Below the pieces are notes generated by a model, which saw only the letters and a list, made by a program, of their open reading frames with translations, had not been told where the DNA came from and made no database searches. Shown in pieces: positions 38,628 through 47,547 of a DNA stretch of 64,000 nucleotides. The DNA is from a virus: the IMG/VR virus record IMGVR_UViG_3300047509_000085, positions 1 through 64,000 of that record. The stretch is one strand, 5' to 3'. How positions within the stretch are numbered: the stretch's first letter is position 1; each line of letters starts with the position of its first letter. The position numbers and the translations under genes were made by a program.

Positions 38628-39022
38628 AGATCGAGGAACTACCCATCTCGGTTCGGCTACTGAACGCGCTTAGGACGGCAGGGGTGCGGACGACGGATGA
38701 GATATGCGCCAGAAGTCGCACGGAACTTCTAAGAATACGCAACCTTGGTCGAAAGAGCGCTAACGAGTTGACCGAGGTATTGCAGGAACTTGGATTGAAG
38801 CTGGCGGCCGAACCGCTCGAAGCAGACCCATTGAAGTGGCCGGCATATACGCTCGATCCAAGAGCCGCCGAACGACGAGAGCGTGCCGGCGCCATGCGTC
38901 AGCGCGGGATGACGTTCCGAGAGATCGGAGCAAAGCTGAACGTAAGTACGGGGCGAGCACGCGCGATCGTCGTCAAATACGAACGGTCCCTGCGATATCC
39001 CGAGGGAGCAACCAGGACATGA
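38624..39022 (+). CDS. RNA polymerase alpha C-terminal-domain-like protein with HTH
   Basis: 132 residues from ATG 38624. Residues 3-55 (IEELPISVRLLNALRTAGVR, TTDEICARSRTELLRIRNLG, RKSANELTEVLQELGL) match the host alpha-CTD without gaps. Arg11, Asn14, Gly42, Lys44, Ser45 and Glu48 correspond to E. coli Arg265, Asn268, Gly296, Lys298, Ser299 and Glu302, the UP-element and activator contacts. The C-terminal half is an HTH (RGMTFREIGAKLNVSTGRAR). It could direct or block host polymerase at A+T-rich promoters. No alpha N-terminal domain is present. Confidence 0.8.
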   Translation: MKIEELPISVRLLNALRTAGVRTTDEICARSRTELLRIRNLGRKSANELTEVLQELGLKLAAEPLEADPLKWPAYTLDPRAAERRERAGAMRQRGMTFREIGAKLNVSTGRARAIVVKYERSLRYPEGATRT

Positions 39023-39960
39023 GCGGCGTAGTAGACGACGACGAGACCGGCACGCAGGGCAACGGCCATGCGGCGGTATCGGACGACGACCTTCGCGAAC
39101 TGCTGGCGCAGGAAAAGCGCGCACGGACCACGGCGGAGCAGCGGGCGGCAACGGAGCGCGAAGCCCGCGCCCGGGCCGAACGGGACCGCGACGAAGCCCG
39201 CGGCCAGGCGACATCGGCCACCGATCAGCGCTGGGTGGCGGAGGAGCAGAGCCTGGAGGCGGGGCTGGCGGCGGCCGAAAGCGAAGCCGAGGCGCTGGAA
39301 CACCGCATTGCGCAACTGAACGCCGACGGCTCGTTTGCCGAGGCGGCCAAGGCGTCGCGGGCGCTGGCGCGGGCCGAGGCGACAATCGGGCTGATCGGGC
39401 AGAAGAAGGAATGGCTCGCCCAGGCCAAGGAGATGGCAAAGCAGCCGCCACCGCCGGAACGGACGGAGCGGCGTGCGGGTCTCGACCTGTCGGGCTACTC
39501 GGCCAAGCAGCGCCGCTGGATCGAGGATCACCCGGAATACACGCAGATGGACGCGGCCGGCGAGCGGTTCCGCGCCCGAGTCGCTGCGGCGCACTACTCC
39601 GCCATGGCTGACAACATCCCCATCGATTCGGAGGATTACTTCTCTCACATCGAAAGTCAGAGTGCGACGGGATCACGGCGCCAGCGCGAGGTGGATGTTG
39701 ATGAGGGCGACGATCCGCCGCCGCGCGTGCAGCGGCGCGATGCTGGCGGAGCATTGCCGGTAACTCGACGCGCTCCTGGTGGCAACGGTGCGAGGTCAGG
39801 AGAAGTTAGACTGAGCCCGGAACAAAGGGAGGCCGCCGATTTTACGATGCCTGATGTTCCGATCGACGATTACGAACTGAATGGCATCCGCCAGCCGGGA
39901 CGTTATCGAAAGTATGCCCAGCTTCATGCGAAACTCAAAGGAGAGGGACGCTTGAACTAA
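39019..39960 (+). CDS. Scaffold protein candidate
   Basis: 313 residues, acidic N-terminus, long coiled coil (~25-145, rich in Ala/Glu/Arg) and a helical C-terminus (IRQPGRYRKYAQLHAKLKGE). It precedes the capsid genes, is highly charged and lacks enzymatic motifs, all typical of scaffolds. Direct homology not established. Confidence 0.6.
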   Translation: MSGVVDDDETGTQGNGHAAVSDDDLRELLAQEKRARTTAEQRAATEREARARAERDRDEARGQATSATDQRWVAEEQSLEAGLAAAESEAEALEHRIAQLNADGSFAEAAKASRALARAEATIGLIGQKKEWLAQAKEMAKQPPPPERTERRAGLDLSGYSAKQRRWIEDHPEYTQMDAAGERFRARVAAAHYSAMADNIPIDSEDYFSHIESQSATGSRRQREVDVDEGDDPPPRVQRRDAGGALPVTRRAPGGNGARSGEVRLSPEQREAADFTMPDVPIDDYELNGIRQPGRYRKYAQLHAKLKGEGRLN

Positions 39961-39985
39961 TGTATCAGCATGGTAGAGTTGAGTC

Positions 39986-40065
39986 TGTGGTGCGGCGCGG
40001 TGCGGTCAGGTTAGGTGAGGCGCGCTGTGGTGGGGTGAGCCGAGGCATGGTGCGGCAATGTATGG
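39986..40065 (+). repeat. Degenerate pentanucleotide array YNNGG, copy 1
   Basis: Sixteen consecutive five-base units, perfectly in phase: TGTGG, TGCGG, CGCGG, TGCGG, TCAGG, TTAGG, TGAGG and so on. All sixteen begin with C or T and thirteen end in GG. It fills the gap between scaffold and capsid-associated genes. GG every five bases could form two-tier G-quadruplexes. Confidence 0.6.
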
Positions 40066-40069
40066 AGAG

Positions 40070-40106
40070 TGGCGGCAGGGGTTATGCTCTTGCCGCCATT
40101 CGCATT
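40070..40106 (+). terminator. Hairpin terminator candidate
   Basis: TGGCGGCAGG pairs with CTTGCCGCCA over ten positions (one wobble), followed by TTCGCATTTT. It separates the array from the capsid-gene ribosome site. Confidence 0.45.
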
Positions 40107-40122
40107 TTAGGAGCTTGAACTG

Positions 40123-40584
40123 ATGGCCATCACACTCCAACGCAGCGATCAGCGCAGCGAGCAGAGGCCGAGGCAAAGATTGCAAATCCGCACGCCCGGC
40201 AATCGCTTCGACATCGACCAGAGCCGTATACCGCAGGGGATGGCGTACGAGTGGAAGCGCAAGAACTTCATGGGCGCCGAGGACATCGAGCATCTGGTGA
40301 ATTTGGATGCGAACGGCTGGACCGCGGTGCCGGCCGAGCGCCATCCGGAACTGAGCGGCACGCGGTTGCAGTCCGGTTCCGAGATCGTGCGCGGCGGCCT
40401 GATGCTGATGGAGCGCCCGGTCGAGATCACCGAGGAGGCGCGCGAGCTGGACGGCTTCGCGGCGAAGAACGCGGTGGCAAGCCAGGTGCAGCGGCTTGGC
40501 CTGAGCGCGCGCACGGTGAAGGGCGGGATCAAGAGGAGCTACGCTCCGCCGCCAGAGGATGCGATGGTGGCAGAGGATGAATAG
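40123..40584 (+). CDS. Conserved virion-operon protein before the capsid genes
   Basis: 153 residues with ribosome site AGGAG. RFDIDQSRIPQGMAYEWKRK, then GAEDIEHLVNLDANGWTAVP, AERHPELSG and IVRGGLMLMERPVEITEEAR match a conserved podovirus protein found just upstream of the major capsid protein. Function unknown. Confidence 0.7.
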   Translation: MAITLQRSDQRSEQRPRQRLQIRTPGNRFDIDQSRIPQGMAYEWKRKNFMGAEDIEHLVNLDANGWTAVPAERHPELSGTRLQSGSEIVRGGLMLMERPVEITEEARELDGFAAKNAVASQVQRLGLSARTVKGGIKRSYAPPPEDAMVAEDE

Positions 40585-40925
40585 GGGTATCCTGCGGCCT
40601 CGCATGGCGCAGCGTGTTTCTATGCAGCGTGTACCTGGTTCGGCAGCCCGGCAAGCGTGTCGCATAGGAATGATCGGATGACCTGCTGCCGACTGATTCC
40701 GGTGCCTCGCCGCCATGCGCCTTGCTTTTCCCACGAATACAGCGCGATAGTGCGCCTAGCCGCCCGATCAGATGTAGCGCTCTACCGCTTTCCCTGATCT
40801 GAGCCGCCTCCCCGCGTCGGGGAACATACGGAACCTGGGAGGTGGCACCGCGTCGGTCCACCTCCCGCCAGAACCTCAACCAGAGCCTCGCCGCGTCGGT
40901 GGGCCGCACATAGCGGAGCACGACG
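40585..40925 (+). promoter_or_regulatory. Structured leader of the capsid genes
   Basis: 340 bases without a convincing gene. It holds CCCCGCGTCGGGG (40810-40822), a long hairpin GGGAGGTGG...CCACCTCCC (40837-40866) enclosing ACCGCGTCGGT, and CCGCGTCGGT (40891-40900). Three copies of the motif seen before the portal gene suggest shared post-transcriptional or promoter control. A minus-strand ORF across it is low-complexity and rejected. Confidence 0.5.
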
Positions 40926-41546
40926 ATGGCAGCCAATCCCCTGGCGCCTTCCGGTTTCAGCACTGCCAGGCAATTCGCCGGCGGTGTGCCGAACTACGGC
41001 AACCGCGAAGCACGCATTGCCTACAACTACACCGCCGCCCAGATCGCCTACGGTGATCCGGTCATCCTGTTCACCGACGGGACAATCCGCCTCTACACCA
41101 AGGGGCTCACCACCTGCTTCGGCATCTTCCGCGGCTGCAAGTACCTCAACCCGAACTCCGGGCGAATGGACTGGTTCGCCGGCTGGACCGCGCCCACGCT
41201 GCCGTCAACCACGGTGGTCGAGTGCTCAATCGACGCCGATCCGCTGATGACGCTGCAATGCCAGATGCGCGGCACGGCGCTCACCCAGGCATCGGTCGGG
41301 CTGAACGTCGATATCTTCACCGGCACGTCCGGCGTCCCGACGCTGGCCCCGGCACTCATCTCCACCTGCGCGCTGGATGGCACCGCAGCCAACACCGCGA
41401 CGCTGCCGTTCCGGCTGCTGCGCCTGGTGCCGGCGCCCGTCAACAGCGGGCCGTTTGGCTACAACGAACTGAACGACAACCAAATCTGGGAAGTCGCCAT
41501 CAACACCAGTCCGAACCCGACTGGCACGCGAACCGGCCAGGCATAG
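40926..41546 (+). CDS. Virion structural protein next to capsid
   Basis: 206 residues (MAANPLAPSGFSTARQFAGG), beta-rich, with GDPVILFTDGTIRLYTKG and LRGCKYLN-type blocks seen in head-decoration or minor capsid proteins. Immediately upstream of the major capsid gene. Precise role unknown. Confidence 0.6.
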   Translation: MAANPLAPSGFSTARQFAGGVPNYGNREARIAYNYTAAQIAYGDPVILFTDGTIRLYTKGLTTCFGIFRGCKYLNPNSGRMDWFAGWTAPTLPSTTVVECSIDADPLMTLQCQMRGTALTQASVGLNVDIFTGTSGVPTLAPALISTCALDGTAANTATLPFRLLRLVPAPVNSGPFGYNELNDNQIWEVAINTSPNPTGTRTGQA

Positions 41547-41558
41547 GGAGCAGCGGAC

Positions 41559-42467
41559 ATGGCAATCAACAGATCCCAAATCCGTGACTTCCTGCTGCCG
41601 GGTCTGGCAGACATCGAAGGCAAGTATCCGCAGATACCCACGCGCTGGCGCGAGTTCCTGGCGACGGGGACGAGTAAGATGGCGCTCGAACGCATCGCCG
41701 AGGCCCGCTACACGGGTCTCGCGCAGCTCAAGAGCGAGGGCAGCGCCACGACGTTCGACAATGCGCCGGGCGAGCGGTTTGTCTGGAACATCGAGCACAA
41801 GACCATCGGGCTCGGGTTCGCGATCACGGCGGAAGCGCTGGAGGACAATCTCTACAAGGACCAGTTCAATCCGCAGAGCATGGGGTTGCTGGAGTCCTTC
41901 GCGCAGACCAAGGAGATTTTGAACCATCAGTTGCTGAACAGCGCCGGCACATTCAATCCACTGTTCGGCGGCGATGGGCAGGCGTTGCTGTCGACTGCGC
42001 ATCCGATCGACAACGGCACCTACGCCAACCGGCCGGCGGTGGACCTGGACTTCAACGAGGCGGCCGTGGAAACCGCGCTGAACCAGATCAGGCAGTTCCC
42101 CGATCAGGCTGGGCTGCTGTCGATGAGCCGCGGGCTAAAGGTCATCGTGCCGCTGGCGCTGCAGTGGCAGGCGGAACGGCTGTTCAAGACAGAACTGCGG
42201 GTTGGCACGGCGAACAACGATGTGTCGGCGATCCTTTCGTCAGGAGCCTTGCCCGAAGGGTTCGCAGTCAGCGAATTTCTGACGAGCAACTTCAGCTGGT
42301 TTATTACCACTAACGTTAAGGGGTTAGTGTACTACGAACGCGCGGCGTATGAAATGGACCTCCAAGTCGATCCCACAACCGGCAACCTACTCGTTATTGG
42401 ACGGGAACGATATGGAAGCGGAATAAAGAACCCTCGCGGAATTTGGGGAACAATGCCGACTTCGTGA
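41559..42467 (+). CDS. Major capsid protein, HK97-fold candidate
   Basis: 302 residues. Key segments: SKMALERIAEARYTGLAQLK (N-arm), VWNIEHKTIGLGFAITAEAL, ALLSTAHPIDNGTYANRPAV and FLTSNFSWFITTNVKGLVYY, with MDLQVDPTTGNLLVIGRERY near the end: the pattern of Mu-like/podovirus major head proteins. Assembles the icosahedral shell. Confidence 0.8.
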   Translation: MAINRSQIRDFLLPGLADIEGKYPQIPTRWREFLATGTSKMALERIAEARYTGLAQLKSEGSATTFDNAPGERFVWNIEHKTIGLGFAITAEALEDNLYKDQFNPQSMGLLESFAQTKEILNHQLLNSAGTFNPLFGGDGQALLSTAHPIDNGTYANRPAVDLDFNEAAVETALNQIRQFPDQAGLLSMSRGLKVIVPLALQWQAERLFKTELRVGTANNDVSAILSSGALPEGFAVSEFLTSNFSWFITTNVKGLVYYERAAYEMDLQVDPTTGNLLVIGRERYGSGIKNPRGIWGTMPTS

Positions 42468-42488
42468 TTACGGAACAGGAATAACCCC

Positions 42489-42935
42489 ATGGCAGGACCA
42501 GGAACCAACGTCGGCGGCCCGCTGCTTGTCGGCTCGACCGCCGCCAACTCCGGCAGCACGCTGCTCAACCAGACGGTGACGCTCGTCGCCAGCACCACCA
42601 ATGCGGTGTCGGCGACCATGACCGTGCCGCCCAACACGCAGATCGTGGATTTCACCATCGACACGACGACCGCCTGGAACAGCGCCACGTCCGACACGCT
42701 CACCATCGGCACCGTGGCCGGCGGCACGCAGTACGTCGGGGCCATCGACACCAAGGCGGCTGCCAGCAGGCTTCGCCCGACCTACACCGGGCCGCAACTG
42801 CTCGCGATGTCGAACACCGCCGGCAACACGGCGGTTGTCGTCACGGTGACGCCGGTCGGTAGCGCGGCGGCCGGCAACACCATCGTCACGATGTTCTACG
42901 ACATGAACGTCACGCAGTTGGACAGCAACTTCTAG
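42489..42935 (+). CDS. Head decoration-like protein
   Basis: 148 residues, Thr/Ala/Val-rich beta pattern (LLNQTVTLVASTTNAVSATM, TVPPNTQIVDFTIDTTTAWN). Position after the capsid gene suggests a decoration or stabilisation protein. Confidence 0.55.
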   Translation: MAGPGTNVGGPLLVGSTAANSGSTLLNQTVTLVASTTNAVSATMTVPPNTQIVDFTIDTTTAWNSATSDTLTIGTVAGGTQYVGAIDTKAAASRLRPTYTGPQLLAMSNTAGNTAVVVTVTPVGSAAAGNTIVTMFYDMNVTQLDSNF

Positions 42936-42937
42936 CC

Positions 42938-43276
42938 ATGGTCGCGCCGATCACCCTGACACAGACCGGCGTCGGGTCCAGCGTCTGGAAAGTGCCAGCG
43001 CATAATATGGACCCGTTCTCGCTGCGGATCGAGATGTCCGTGACCGGCACGGTGGGATTCGCGCTTGAATACACCATGAGCGATGTGACCTCTGTCGGCG
43101 GATGGTTCGCCGCGGCACCTCCTGCGCCGATTGTTCGGCCAACAGCGGTTGCCGGGGCAGCCGGCGCGGCCGATTTTGTCTTCGATTCCCCGATCCGCGC
43201 CTGGCGCATCACCGTGGCATCCGGCACCGGGACAGTGACCGCCGAGGCCATCCAAGCCGGCATCGGCAACATCTAA
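42938..43276 (+). CDS. Beta-rich virion-type protein
   Basis: 112 residues (MVAPITLTQTGVGSSVWKVP), beta-strand pattern with Gly-rich turns; ends PIRAWRITVASGTGTVTAEA. Probably structural, unassigned. Confidence 0.55.
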   Translation: MVAPITLTQTGVGSSVWKVPAHNMDPFSLRIEMSVTGTVGFALEYTMSDVTSVGGWFAAAPPAPIVRPTAVAGAAGAADFVFDSPIRAWRITVASGTGTVTAEAIQAGIGNI

Positions 43277-43289
43277 AGGAGCACGACAC

Positions 43290-43646
43290 ATGGCACGCAA
43301 GCGTAAGCGCAGCTACGGCGGACGGACGGGGTCCGGCGACGCCTACAACGCCGTCGGCACGCCGGCCATGGCCCGCGCCAAGGCCACGACATCCAGCGGC
43401 TTCGCCTCCGGCGGCGCCACCACCGGGCGCAAGCGCGGCGGAATGATTGAAGGCAGCCCATCGGAAGAACGAGCCGATAAACGAGCGCGGGGCGGTTCTA
43501 TTCCCGGTCGCGCCCATGGCGGAGCGGTTCGCGGATTGAAGAGTTCCGGCGGCAGCCCGTTTTCGTCAGCCCGTAGCCTGACCGGAGCATCCGGCAAGAG
43601 CGGGGCGGGCATGGAGGGAAGCGAAGAAGCCCCTGGCGAGCCCTGA
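43290..43646 (+). CDS. RGG-rich small virion-type protein
   Basis: 118 residues. Basic and Gly/Ser-rich, with FASGGATTGRKRGGMIEG and ARGGSIPGRAHGGAVRG turns like those in genes at 35699, 51991 and 55106. Disordered throughout. Confidence 0.55.
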   Translation: MARKRKRSYGGRTGSGDAYNAVGTPAMARAKATTSSGFASGGATTGRKRGGMIEGSPSEERADKRARGGSIPGRAHGGAVRGLKSSGGSPFSSARSLTGASGKSGAGMEGSEEAPGEP

Positions 43647-43648
43647 AA

Positions 43649-44497
43649 CTACAAGAGAAATCCGCGCTCCCGCATGAACTCTATTGGGTCTTTTGCGCCC
43701 TTCTTAGCATTGCACCTTCGGCACAATATCTGAATGTTCTGCCGGACGTGCGGACCCCCTTTCTTGAGGGGTATGATATGATCGACCTGGAACGCGGTAA
43801 GACGCTCCCGACAGACCGCACATTTGCCGCGTTGGGCGGCGAATATGGCTTTCACTTCCTTTGCCGTGATCCTGCCGGACGATCGCTTGGCTTGGGTCCG
43901 CTTCTCTTCGTTGAGCCGCTTGATGGTGACGAGTTTCTGCGGGTCGGTAGCGCGCAGATTAGCGAACCATGCTCGGTTGTACTTCCTGACGTGATCGCCG
44001 TTCAGTATGCGCCACTCCCGCATGTACAGCTTTTGCTGTGGTTTCGCTCTTTCCCTATAGGCTGGCTTTTTGGCCTTTACATAATCTCGTTGGTGATAGG
44101 CGGCTGCATAGGCTTTTACATGTTCCTTATTAGACTGACGCCATTTGTCGATCTTGGTCTTGCGCTTCTCTTTGTTGTTCTCGCGCCACTCGCGCTGAGT
44201 GGCCTTCTCCTTTTCGATATTGGCTACGCGGTAAGCCTTTCTGTACGCCAGGAGCTTCGGTCTGTCTTTTGCGTATCGAGCCTTCTGGTAGCCCTTAACT
44301 TTTTCTATGTTCTTTTCGCGGTATTCTTTCGCGTAAGCCTTGACGTGCTCTTTGTTCTCAGCGCGCCAGTCCGACATGCTGAACTTGCGCGTCTCGCTTT
44401 CGCCAAGGGTGCGATACTTGCGCATGTAGGCAGCACGTTTGGCGCGATGCGCGGCCTTGCGCGCAGCTTCAATGTCATGGTCAAAGAGATCAGCCAT
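43649..44497 (-). CDS. HNH endonuclease with repeated basic helices
   Basis: 282 residues. Residues 25-175 are about eight imperfect repeats of a basic W/Y...NKEHVKAY-type helix, probably DNA-binding. The C-terminal HNH domain is CAVCRERLTAFQVDHIIPLK, KGGPHVRQNIQILCRRCNAK. It is antisense to the capsid operon and lower in GC, marking a homing insertion. Confidence 0.85.
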   Translation of the reverse strand: MADLFDHDIEAARKAAHRAKRAAYMRKYRTLGESETRKFSMSDWRAENKEHVKAYAKEYREKNIEKVKGYQKARYAKDRPKLLAYRKAYRVANIEKEKATQREWRENNKEKRKTKIDKWRQSNKEHVKAYAAAYHQRDYVKAKKPAYRERAKPQQKLYMREWRILNGDHVRKYNRAWFANLRATDPQKLVTIKRLNEEKRTQAKRSSGRITAKEVKAIFAAQRGKCAVCRERLTAFQVDHIIPLKKGGPHVRQNIQILCRRCNAKKGAKDPIEFMRERGFLL

Positions 44498-44598
44498 CGG
44501 TTCCTCTCACACAGGGCCATGGTCAGGGGCGGCAAACGGCGTTCGAGCGCCTTTGCCGTTCCGATTGTATCATGCCTCTCTAACGGGGCAATGGTGTA

Positions 44599-45651
44599 AT
44601 GGCATCATCGCCGGGATGGGTTCAAGGCTACGTCCCTACGGCGAATGAGTGGAACGCCGCCTTCGCCGCCAAGCTCGATGTCGCGACCGTCGTCACCAGC
44701 TTCAACACCCGCACCGGCCCGATCACCCTCGGGCCGACCGATGTCACCACCGCGCTCGCCTTCACGCCCTACGACGCCGCCAACCCCGCCGGCTACGTCA
44801 CGGGCGCCGACGCAGCCGCCACCTACCTCACCATCACCAACGCCACCGCGACCTATCTGACGCAGGCCGCGGCGGCTGCCACCTACCTCCCCGCCACGTC
44901 CGTCCTGCCGTCGCTGCAAGGCTTCCTGGGCGGCCTCAACGTGGCGCAGAACATCGCCACGCCGCTGACCTCGCTGGACATCGCAGCAGGCGGCGCGACC
45001 GACAGCTTCAACGCCTCGGTCATCATTCTCCCCTTCGGCCTCACCAAGAGCATCGCCGCGACATGGGCCGCCGGCACCGCCGCGGGCGGCATGGGAACCG
45101 GGCTCACCGTCGCCGCCTCCACCTGGTATCACGTCTACCTCGCCACCATCGGCGGCAATACCGATGTGTTCTTCGACACCACGTTCGGTCCGACACATGC
45201 GCCGGTCGGCACCACGGCCGTCCGCCGCATCCGCAGCTTCAAGACGGACGGCGCTTCGCACATCATACCCGACGCGCAGAACGGCGACCGGATAGATTGG
45301 CTGACTCCCATCAGCGAATTTGTCGGTATTCCAGGCGTCACAACCGCTATCGTCCAGACCTTGTCAGCCGTGCCAACCGGCGTTTCCGTTGCAGCCATAT
45401 TGTACTCTGAAGGCAGCGACGGTACTCCGGCTGCTGGCACATCTTATCTGTCATCACTTGCCCAGACAGACGTTCCATCCGGGTTTCCAGCGGCAACGGT
45501 GCATTGGACGGCGTCTGTCCTTAACCTGTCCACCGGGGTCGCAACCATTATGACCAACTCGGGTGCTAACATCAGACGGCGCGTCAGCACGACCACTGCG
45601 ACCGTCAGCATCGCAACGCTTGGCTACATCGACACGCGCGGGCGCGGATGA
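44599..45651 (+). CDS. Tail-fibre-like protein
   Basis: 350 residues. Short repeats (AATYLTITNATATYLTQAAA, AAATYLPATS) in the first 120 residues, then a beta-rich domain. WVQGYVPTANEWNAAFAAKL is a common opening of phage fibre proteins. Likely host-contact protein. Confidence 0.65.
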   Translation: MASSPGWVQGYVPTANEWNAAFAAKLDVATVVTSFNTRTGPITLGPTDVTTALAFTPYDAANPAGYVTGADAAATYLTITNATATYLTQAAAAATYLPATSVLPSLQGFLGGLNVAQNIATPLTSLDIAAGGATDSFNASVIILPFGLTKSIAATWAAGTAAGGMGTGLTVAASTWYHVYLATIGGNTDVFFDTTFGPTHAPVGTTAVRRIRSFKTDGASHIIPDAQNGDRIDWLTPISEFVGIPGVTTAIVQTLSAVPTGVSVAAILYSEGSDGTPAAGTSYLSSLAQTDVPSGFPAATVHWTASVLNLSTGVATIMTNSGANIRRRVSTTTATVSIATLGYIDTRGRG

Positions 45652-45995
45652 TGGCGTGGGTGCAGATCGACGGTGGCGGCAAGGTGACGGGCATCTATGG
45701 CGGCCCGCAGCCGAACATCGCAGGCGTGACCAGCATCCCCGACAACGATGCGCGCGTGGTGGCGTTCCTGACCCCCGGCAAGCCGCAGCGTATCACGTCG
45801 ACACAGTTCTTGAACCGGCTGCCGCCTGCTGTGCTGCCAGGGCTCACTGCCAACCCGCAGACCTTGATTATGCTCATCACGCTCGCCGCTGCCGGGGACA
45901 TCGATCTGACCGATCCTGCCGTGGCCGCCGGGATCAACGCGCTCGTGCCGTCAGTGCTGACCGCCGCGCAGGCAGCGGCGGCGTTGGATCACTGA
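45648..45995 (+). CDS. Small tail-associated protein
   Basis: 115 residues (MMAWVQIDGGGKVTGIYGGP), beta-rich start and helical end (VPSVLTAAQAAAALDH). Overlaps the fibre gene by four bases; possibly a fibre chaperone or tail protein. Confidence 0.5.
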   Translation: MMAWVQIDGGGKVTGIYGGPQPNIAGVTSIPDNDARVVAFLTPGKPQRITSTQFLNRLPPAVLPGLTANPQTLIMLITLAAAGDIDLTDPAVAAGINALVPSVLTAAQAAAALDH

Positions 45996-46002
45996 GGCAC
46001 CC

Positions 46003-46776
46003 ATGAGCGGCACCACATTCCCCTCCGACATCGGTGACTTCGACATCGGCCTCTCGCCCATCGGCGCCGCCGTGCCAGGCGGGACCAACCTGTTCGGGCC
46101 GCCGCTGTCCGACATGATGGTCGACATAATGGAAAGGGTCGGCATCGATCTGGCGAAGGTCGAAACGCGCCATGTAATTAGTTGCAGACGTAGTATGAAT
46201 CTGGTCCAGTCGGATCTTGCCAACATAGGCATCAATGCATGGACCGTGCGGCTGTTCTCCACGGTGCTTGTGCAGGGGCAGGCTGCCTACCCGGTAGCCG
46301 CCGGCACGATCGATCTCTTGGACGCTTATTTGACGCTTCCCGGAACCGGCGGCGGCAATGTGCCGGTCGATATCGGTATGGCGAAGCTATCGCGCTCTGA
46401 TTACGCGAATATCCCCCAGAAATTACAGGCTGGCCGCCCCACGAGTTTGTTCTACTTTGACGCTCCGTCTCGTGGTCCAAAGGCTGTCTACACATGGCCA
46501 GTTGCGGACGGTAACGGGCCATACATCCTCAACTGGTACGGCTTTATGCAGATGTATCAGGCCGATCCCATGTCGGGCGCCATCGCTGATGTGCCGGCGC
46601 GGTTCTATCGGGCCTATGTAAGTGCGGTTTCTGCCGACTTGTCGCTAAAATACGCTCCCGAAAAATACCAGATGCTCGCTGGCATTGCCGCCGATAGCAT
46701 GCAGCGCGCGGCCGATGGGGACACTGAGAAGGTCAACCTCAATCTGGCGCCGTCGCTCGATGATTACTTCAGGTGA
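46003..46776 (+). CDS. Podovirus head-tail adaptor-like protein
   Basis: 257 residues. VETRHVISCRRSMNLVQSDL, GINAWTVRLFSTVLVQGQAA, YPVAAGTIDLLDAYL and PARFYRAYVSAVSADLSLKY are the elements of adaptor/tail-tube (P22 gp4-like) proteins. Lies before a second adaptor-like gene. Confidence 0.65.
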   Translation: MSGTTFPSDIGDFDIGLSPIGAAVPGGTNLFGPPLSDMMVDIMERVGIDLAKVETRHVISCRRSMNLVQSDLANIGINAWTVRLFSTVLVQGQAAYPVAAGTIDLLDAYLTLPGTGGGNVPVDIGMAKLSRSDYANIPQKLQAGRPTSLFYFDAPSRGPKAVYTWPVADGNGPYILNWYGFMQMYQADPMSGAIADVPARFYRAYVSAVSADLSLKYAPEKYQMLAGIAADSMQRAADGDTEKVNLNLAPSLDDYFR

Positions 46777-46782
46777 TGCGCG

Positions 46783-47544
46783 ATGCAGTACCCTGATGTC
46801 CTCGCCGCTGTGCAGATTTACTGCCAGCAAGTAGCTCCCAATACGGGGATTGATTTCGCCGCCATCACGCCGGTTCTGCTGAACGCAGCGGAACTGCGCA
46901 TCTACCGGGACATGCCGCTGCTCGCGGCCGAGGGGCAGAACACGACCTTGATATGTGTGCCCGGCAATCCTCTGTTGTCGCTTGCCGCGTTGCCGGGTCA
47001 GGTGACGGCGCCTGTGGTACTGCAAGGTGGCGCGCTGGCATATCCCAACCCCCTCACCGTGCGCCGTGTCGCGCTGCTGGTACCCGGCATTCCGCCCGCG
47101 CTCAATGGCTGGGTGGAGTTCCTGCGAGTCAGCCTCGACCTGTTGCAGAACATCTGGCCACAACCGACCGAGGTGCAGGTGCCGGTCATCGGCAGTTCCT
47201 ACTGGGCCATGCAGGACGACGTTTCAATCTATGTGGCCCCCACGCCACCGCAACCCTATCAGGTCCGCGTCATCGGCCTGTGGCGGCCCGCGCCAATGTC
47301 CGGGACTAACCCCGAGACGTATCTGGGGGACGTGCTGCCCGATCTCCTGGTCGCGAGTCTGATGCTTGAGGCAAGTGGCTACATGCAAAACTATGGCTCG
47401 CAGGCTGATGATCCCAAGATGGCGGTATCTTGGCTGCAAATGTACCAATCGAAGCTGGAAGCGGCGAAGCGCGAAGAACGAATGCGCCGCGGCCTCGCCC
47501 CGGAACCGCCAGCACCGCAAGCCGCAGCGGCAGGAGCGCCGTAA
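46783..47544 (+). CDS. Second adaptor-like virion protein
   Basis: 253 residues. AALRIYRDMPLLAAEG-type start, VIGSSYWAMQDDVSIYVAPT, GLWRPAPMS and LPDLLVASLMLEASGYMQNY match adaptor-type neck proteins; a basic/Pro-rich tail ends it. Works with the preceding gene in the neck. Confidence 0.65.
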   Translation: MQYPDVLAAVQIYCQQVAPNTGIDFAAITPVLLNAAELRIYRDMPLLAAEGQNTTLICVPGNPLLSLAALPGQVTAPVVLQGGALAYPNPLTVRRVALLVPGIPPALNGWVEFLRVSLDLLQNIWPQPTEVQVPVIGSSYWAMQDDVSIYVAPTPPQPYQVRVIGLWRPAPMSGTNPETYLGDVLPDLLVASLMLEASGYMQNYGSQADDPKMAVSWLQMYQSKLEAAKREERMRRGLAPEPPAPQAAAAGAP

Positions 47545-47547
47545 GTC

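Noticed and set aside
38729-39754. 341-codon minus-strand ORF opposite the alpha-CTD and scaffold genes
   Set aside because: Arg/Pro-rich antisense shadow of two well-supported genes.
40529-40963. 144-codon minus-strand ORF in the capsid leader
   Set aside because: Overlaps the capsid gene start, is His/Arg/Pro-rich, and the region is better explained by hairpins.
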